Positions 32,511-37,348 of a stretch of DNA of 37,348 nucleotides are shown here, one piece after another. The number at the start of each line of letters is the position of its first letter. The first letter of the stretch is position 1. The position numbers were made by a program, and so were the translations under genes. The DNA is from Phoenicibacter sp963592435 (GTDB lineage Bacteria > Actinomycetota > Coriobacteriia > Coriobacteriales > Eggerthellaceae): the NCBI GenBank assembly GCA_963592435.1, contig CAVAWT010000015.1, positions 1 through 37,348 on the forward strand, written 5' to 3'. Below the pieces are notes generated by a model. The model searched no databases, was not told the origin of the DNA, and saw nothing but the letters and a program-made list of their open reading frames with translations.

Positions 32511-35500
32511 TTATTCACCGCCTCCGCCAGACAACAGTTTAACAAGTTCGCCCTTTTGTTTTTTGACAACGCAACCAAAGCATGGCGCCAGTTCAGCGTT
32601 TAAGTTTGCGTCGTATCTGTGGCTAACAACCGATTGATTGTTGATTCCATCTCCTGCCCAAATTGCATTGCCCTCGCTCATCGGTTTTGATGCCCACATC
32701 TCACTTCGCAACATCCCCAAATCGCTTGCAGCAGAACAAAGAACATATGAAGTGGCAGAATCCTTCAAGTTTGAAAGCTTCTGTTTAACTTCATTTTGCT
32801 CATCCATCGATAAACCTTGCCAAATTTCTGCAATACCAAAAATGAATGTGAATTCTGCTCCCTGCCCGCCGTTTTCCACAACTTCTATGAAAGATTCTTT
32901 GCTGGAAACAAGATTAACGCATTGTTTTGAAACGATGTCGCGCATCGCTTCGTCGTCATCATCAACACGCAAATTAACAACGTTAACGAACATTTCTCGA
33001 GAATCGCAGACATCACACATTCCTGCGACAAAATCGTTCACTTTTTCAATGTCGTTGCTCAAAATCAACGAAACAGAATTTTTACTGAAGTCAAACGTTT
33101 CGATTGTCAGCTTTTCCTTCGACACGCCAACAGGGAATTTGGAAGCTGAAACGTTAACATTCTGCAGGAATTCATCGTCGACAACTTCTGGCAAAATCGG
33201 AACTTTTTCAGGCGCATAACCATCATAACTCTCACCCAAATTGTTCGAGAACTGACGCATGTTGCCAAAGACGTCTTTTTCATCGCGCCCAGGATGCGCA
33301 ACTTGCATAACAAGAGTTTCCCCAGCAACAGAGCAAAAACCTCTGCCTTTAATTTTTGAAGCGCCTTTTTGAACTTTTCCGAAAATTGAAGAATAGTCGC
33401 CTTCGTCGTTTAAGTGAAGCGCGAACGAATTTGCGAAATTTTGACCCATTCGATAGCGGACCTCGCTCGCAGCATTCGCAGTGAGCAGGAAATTTATGCC
33501 GACCTTCGAGCCTTCGCGAGTGAGTCCAATCAGCTGTTCTGCAATTTGTGGATAGGTCTCAGAAAAATTGCCGTAGCCATGAATCACAACGAGGATGTTC
33601 GGGCAAATTTCTCCAGAATCTCGTCTGAATTCTTCGATGTCTCCGCCGAACCGTGAGAATTTTTTCTTGCGAGATTTAATTTTTGCTGCAATCATCTTGA
33701 AGAGATTGTTAACTTTTTCGACTTCACCAGCCAAAACAACGTCCCCGACGTGCGGGGCACCGCGAAAAGCGTTCAAAGTTTCTGCTGCGCAGTCCAAAAC
33801 ATAGGTGTTGAACTCCTCTGGCGTGTTGTTTTTAATGAAAGAATAAAGAAGAGAAGCAACGAACGTGAATTTTCCAGACCCTGCGCTTCCATAGACAATG
33901 GCTCCACCCGATGTTTCGACGACAAGAGGCAACTTATCCTGGTGGGCTGGGTCGTCGACTTCGCCGATGAGTGCAGAAGTTGGCGAAGGCGAAAAACTTG
34001 AAGCATATTCACGCTCAAGGTCGTCGACAAATTGGATTTCTTGCAGCGGAGGCAGCCACAACTCACGAGCGACAAGGCCTTTTTGCTCCGCGACGTCGCA
34101 AATGTGTCTTATGATTGCAACAATTTGTCGAACGTCACTTTTCTGCGCTCCAGCGTCAACCGGCGCTGCAACTGCAATTTCTGCACCCAAATTGTCAATT
34201 GCAACAACACGCTCGTCAACCGAAGTGCTTGTGTAGTCGTCGCGCTCAACATATTGTGCACCGCACCATGCAGACTGCCCGAGCGCGAAATATTCGTTGT
34301 AGCCAACTTGCAAGTAAAAACGCCCAGTGTCAACAAGTTCTGCAGCTTCAGGTCTCTTGATCATTTCTTGCGAATCAGCTTTGTCTTGAACTTTAAGGCA
34401 AACCTTGAACTTCGAGTTCGACCAAATTTGGTCGTTCACAACGCCACTTGGTTTTTGCGTCGCCAAAATCAGATGAACGCCAAGAGAGCGACCAATTCTT
34501 GCTGTGGAAATCAGTTGATCCATGAACTCAGGTTGCTGGCTTTTCAGCTCTGCGAACTCGTCACTGATTATGAAGAGGTGCGGAACTGCCTCTTTGACGA
34601 CGCCTTCGCGATAAAGACGCTGGTAGGAATAGATGTCCATTGTGCCTGAATTTGAAACGTCGCGAGCGTGGTTAAAAACAGCCTGCCTGCGCTTCAGCTC
34701 CGACTCGATTGAAACGAGCGAGCGATTTATTGCAGCACCGTCCAAATTCGTAATTGTTCCAGCCAAGTGTGGAAGCTTAACTTTGTCATTCTCAAAGGCT
34801 CCAGCCAAACCACCACCTTTGTAGTCAATCAAAACAAATGCCACTTCATCTGGGTTATAATTCACGCTAAGTGACAAAATGTAAGTTATTATGAATTCCG
34901 ATTTTCCAGAACCAGTCATGCCAGCAACAAGACCGTGCGGTCCGTGGACTTTTTCGTGCAAGTCCAACATGAACTGCTCACCGTTTTGGTCCACACCAAC
35001 AGGAGTCGAAAGCGAGGCGGCGGCGGTGTTTTCGCTCCAACGCGCACCAACATTTAAGTACTCAACTTTTCCAACCTCAAACATGTCAAGAAACGAAATC
35101 GATTTTGGAAGCATATATCTAGCAGAATCGAGGTCAAGGGCGATGTTTGCAACTGATGAGAAAAGCGAATCCTCCAAGTCATCCGGCAAGTTTTCCTCGA
35201 GAGCAATTTCTGTCACTTTACCAGTTGTGTCTTCTTTGTCATAGAGCTTGGCCGTGTTTGTTTTCGTATCAACGTCGATGACACTCTTGCATTCCTTCGG
35301 CAAAAACTTGAGCTCGTCATAGAGGCAAAGGAGCGAAAAGCCATGATTTTCTGGGATGTGCAGAAGCTTGTCGACAAATTCAGTTTTGAGCGCGATGTTT
35401 CTGTCGGCGCTAATGACCACGTAATAGGGCGTTGTCTTCGCTTCCTCAAAAGTTTGCTTTTTCTCAATGCGATCGGCAATCATTTTTTCGAAGAAAAGCG

Positions 35501-37091
35501 AGAGGCTGCGGGCTTCCTCCAAGTTCACAGCAAAATAGCGACTTGTGTGAGAATTGTCAAAGACGTGAGGCAGAAGGCGTGCCCAATCCCACATCTTCGA
35601 TTCTTGACTTTCCGTCAAAAAAACCAGCTTGACCTCGTCATATGAATGGAGCGAAACAATTTGAGAGACGAGCAACTTGACATATCTCAAAACTCGCTCG
35701 CGCTCGCCGACGATGCCTGCCACCCTGTTGTCAATCAGCGAAAACGGAATCGGCACATCTTTTATGATGCGTTTCTCGCGTTGAAGCTCACCGATTGCGT
35801 CAAGGAGGCTGTCGTTATCGAGGCTAAAAGAAACTTTTGGAAACTCAACTTCTGCAGCAATTGGCAAAGTGCCAACGCCGAGGCGCAAATTGAGAAAATC
35901 GGAATGATTCGGGGTGCGCTCCCACAAATTTCTCGAAACATCGAAAACGCGCCTCGCGGCAGTTTTCGCATCAATTATGTTCTCGCTCAAAATTTCCGAT
36001 TGCACATCTCCTGCCCGCAAGATTTTCTCTTTCATGCGATCAAGGTAGTCGCGATATTTGACTTGGCGCTTACGCTCGTCTTTTATCCACTTTGAATTTT
36101 GATATTTCCTTGTTATAAAAGGCCAGAGGCACATTCCTAGAAGCATCGAAACCGACAAAACAAGCATTGGGGCTGCTTGTGCCACAGAACCGTTGTTCGA
36201 AATTGTGTTGTATGCCATCATCGCGCCCGAGAAAAGCGAAGCCATTCCCATCGTTATCGCAGGTCCGATTGTTGTTATGAGAGGCATGTCGTTTTGTTGT
36301 TGTGTTTGAGGAGGCTGTTCGATGACGATTTTTTGCTCTTCAATTTCGCGCATGAAGCGGGGCGAACGGTAATAATAGTCGGGCGTAACGTCGGCTTCTG
36401 GCTCGGAATTTTCTTTGTTGTAATTTCTGGTTTCAACAGCCAGAGGCAGAAGTTTTCCAGAAGTTGTCACGGTGTTACTTGGATTGTTGAACGCAACAAA
36501 GCCGTTAGAAACAACAATTGTGACGCCCATGACATAAATTGCGTCGCCGAAGTCTAGTGGAACATCAACGTTCGATTTCACGCGCGCATTGTTGACATAG
36601 GTGCCATTCGAGCTTTTCAAGTCGCGCAAAACCCACTGCTCACCCTTGAAAGTCAATTTGACATGTTCAGAAGAAACCAGGTTCGAGTCAATTTTTATGT
36701 CGCATGTGCCAGCCCTTCCAACAATGAAAGCGGAGTTGTCTTCGACATAATATTTAGCGAAAGTGCGTCTGTCCTTCGTCGCAAATTCGCACTTTGCAAT
36801 GTATTTTTCGTTCACTTCGCTTTTGACTTCAACGAAGAAATTAAGTCCACTTTTAACGTCCAGCGACTTAACGGGACGCGCCTCTTCATCCAAAACGTTT
36901 GCCACTTTTGAGCTTTTCGCGACCCAGCCAGAAGTTTTGCCTTCAATTGAAATTAGGTTCCTGGGGATCCGTCCCCCTTGCTCATTTTGGACGTGGTCCA
37001 TCAAGTGAAATTGACCACCATAACTTTCGGGCAGAGTGAGGACGCTCAGCTCGCGCGGGGTCAGAAGCGTGATAGTTAAAGGCGCGCTCAC
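32511..37091 (-). CDS. essC: Type VII secretion ATPase EssC/YukB-like, with FHA domain
   Basis: 1526-residue membrane ATPase that drives WXG protein export. An N-terminal FHA domain (about 118-190: VGRAGTC, SSEHVKL, KSSNGTYVN), preceded by a possible second degenerate one, leads to two membrane helices (about 271-293 and 305-325). The first FtsK/SpoIIIE ATPase has Walker A GMTGSGKS (724-731), VLIDYKGGG and Walker B LFIISDEFAEL (839-849). The second is degenerate: GSAGSGKF (1068-1075) lacks the Ser/Thr after Lys, and VVIHGYGNF replaces the Walker B acid. A third C-terminal domain (about 1330-1500) has no Walker motif. This is the pattern of Firmicutes-type EssC. GTG start. First gene of the operon. 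Confidence 0.93.
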   Translation of the reverse strand: MSAPLTITLLTPRELSVLTLPESYGGQFHLMDHVQNEQGGRIPRNLISIEGKTSGWVAKSSKVANVLDEEARPVKSLDVKSGLNFFVEVKSEVNEKYIAKCEFATKDRRTFAKYYVEDNSAFIVGRAGTCDIKIDSNLVSSEHVKLTFKGEQWVLRDLKSSNGTYVNNARVKSNVDVPLDFGDAIYVMGVTIVVSNGFVAFNNPSNTVTTSGKLLPLAVETRNYNKENSEPEADVTPDYYYRSPRFMREIEEQKIVIEQPPQTQQQNDMPLITTIGPAITMGMASLFSGAMMAYNTISNNGSVAQAAPMLVLSVSMLLGMCLWPFITRKYQNSKWIKDERKRQVKYRDYLDRMKEKILRAGDVQSEILSENIIDAKTAARRVFDVSRNLWERTPNHSDFLNLRLGVGTLPIAAEVEFPKVSFSLDNDSLLDAIGELQREKRIIKDVPIPFSLIDNRVAGIVGERERVLRYVKLLVSQIVSLHSYDEVKLVFLTESQESKMWDWARLLPHVFDNSHTSRYFAVNLEEARSLSLFFEKMIADRIEKKQTFEEAKTTPYYVVISADRNIALKTEFVDKLLHIPENHGFSLLCLYDELKFLPKECKSVIDVDTKTNTAKLYDKEDTTGKVTEIALEENLPDDLEDSLFSSVANIALDLDSARYMLPKSISFLDMFEVGKVEYLNVGARWSENTAAASLSTPVGVDQNGEQFMLDLHEKVHGPHGLVAGMTGSGKSEFIITYILSLSVNYNPDEVAFVLIDYKGGGLAGAFENDKVKLPHLAGTITNLDGAAINRSLVSIESELKRRQAVFNHARDVSNSGTMDIYSYQRLYREGVVKEAVPHLFIISDEFAELKSQQPEFMDQLISTARIGRSLGVHLILATQKPSGVVNDQIWSNSKFKVCLKVQDKADSQEMIKRPEAAELVDTGRFYLQVGYNEYFALGQSAWCGAQYVERDDYTSTSVDERVVAIDNLGAEIAVAAPVDAGAQKSDVRQIVAIIRHICDVAEQKGLVARELWLPPLQEIQFVDDLEREYASSFSPSPTSALIGEVDDPAHQDKLPLVVETSGGAIVYGSAGSGKFTFVASLLYSFIKNNTPEEFNTYVLDCAAETLNAFRGAPHVGDVVLAGEVEKVNNLFKMIAAKIKSRKKKFSRFGGDIEEFRRDSGEICPNILVVIHGYGNFSETYPQIAEQLIGLTREGSKVGINFLLTANAASEVRYRMGQNFANSFALHLNDEGDYSSIFGKVQKGASKIKGRGFCSVAGETLVMQVAHPGRDEKDVFGNMRQFSNNLGESYDGYAPEKVPILPEVVDDEFLQNVNVSASKFPVGVSKEKLTIETFDFSKNSVSLILSNDIEKVNDFVAGMCDVCDSREMFVNVVNLRVDDDDEAMRDIVSKQCVNLVSSKESFIEVVENGGQGAEFTFIFGIAEIWQGLSMDEQNEVKQKLSNLKDSATSYVLCSAASDLGMLRSEMWASKPMSEGNAIWAGDGINNQSVVSHRYDANLNAELAPCFGCVVKKQKGELVKLLSGGGGE

Positions 37092-37348
37092 AGTGAAGTT
37101 TTGCCTTTAAGAGTTGAAAGAGAAAACACCGTCGCGCCTCCGAAAACTAGTTATTTATAACTTATGATATTTGTTTATAGCAGAAGTTGGGGAATTTTTT
37201 GCGAAAAATCCGCCAATTAAAATCATTTACATTCATGGTAGCCATAAATTCAGGACCAGCCATAAATTCAGGACCGTCCCCGTTGTCATTTCAATTCATG
37301 GCTACATATAATCCTCTCATGCTGTTTTTTCGACGGAAATGAACGGCT
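37092..37348. other. Intergenic region upstream of essC with promoter-like box and repeats
   Basis: No gene is visible. A minus-strand TGCTATAAA (TATAAA at 37174-37179) is a candidate extended -10 box for essC, giving a leader of about 75 bases. Beyond it lie two copies of AGCCATAAATTCAGGACC-like sequence (37243-37256, 37259-37274), GGACCGTCCCC (37271-37281) with the CGTTGTCATT flank, and an opposing GAATTCATGGCTAC-type copy near 37300. The last 40 bases show nothing I recognise. Confidence 0.55.

Noticed and set aside
32255..32578. Longer version of the EsaB-like protein starting inside essC
   Set aside because: The added 23 residues would be antisense-free overlap with essC and lack a ribosome site; the TTG start has a near-consensus site.

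Overview
The window looks like a chromosomal segment of a low-GC Gram-positive-type bacterium (by eye roughly 40% GC). My best guess is a low-GC member of the Coriobacteriia (Actinomycetota), with Clostridia as the alternative. Pointers are the cluster scpA-scpB-rluB-aroA-cmk-plsC-ispH, isoprenoid synthesis by the MEP pathway (ispH), and a type VII secretion system of the EssC/YukD kind. No rRNA or other phylogenetic marker is present, so this is an inference. Almost every gene lies on the minus strand; only the radical SAM gene at the left edge is on the plus strand.

Left region (1-7.8 kb): a palindromic repeat cluster, a radical SAM protein, a binding-protein-dependent ABC importer (binding lipoprotein, ATPase, fused permease; iron(III)-type is the likeliest class), an mscL/methyltransferase/queD group, a second repeat cluster, a long imperfect hairpin and three tRNA genes (CAT, Lys-CTT, His-GTG).

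Housekeeping region (7.8-18.9 kb): a tightly packed minus-strand run. In transcription order it is lemA, a full-length DUF2207 membrane protein, an ABC-F ATPase, an M50 protease, scpA, scpB, an RluB-type pseudouridine synthase, aroA, cmk, plsC and ispH. Many of these genes overlap or are a few bases apart.

Accessory region (19-37.3 kb): a compact, atypical type VII secretion locus. A 1526-residue EssC-type ATPase with an N-terminal FHA domain is followed by a YukD/EsaB-like protein and five small WXG100-type proteins. Next come a roughly 320-residue putative substrate and a membrane protein related to the cytoplasmic part of DUF2207. Then follow a zinc-ribbon/YARHG membrane protein, a Ser-rich membrane-anchored protein, an FHA protein whose N-terminal half resembles DUF6382, and an AAA/DUF4143 ATPase. 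A second cassette repeats the logic: three WXG100-type proteins, a paralogous roughly 330-residue putative substrate, two DUF4176 proteins and another DUF2207-derived membrane protein. No recognisable EsaA, EssA or EssB is encoded here.

The two substrate cassettes are syntenic. Each ends at its DUF2207-like gene, followed by one copy of a 115-bp repeat; the two copies face each other across about 8.9 kb. Short palindromic repeat families (GGACCGTCC, ATGGCWGCCATAAATT) fill the gaps between transcription units. The most interesting hypothesis is a duplicated type VII module: three WXG partners, one large membrane-active substrate and one DUF2207-derived partner or immunity protein, next to the full-length LemA/DUF2207 pair from which that last domain may derive.
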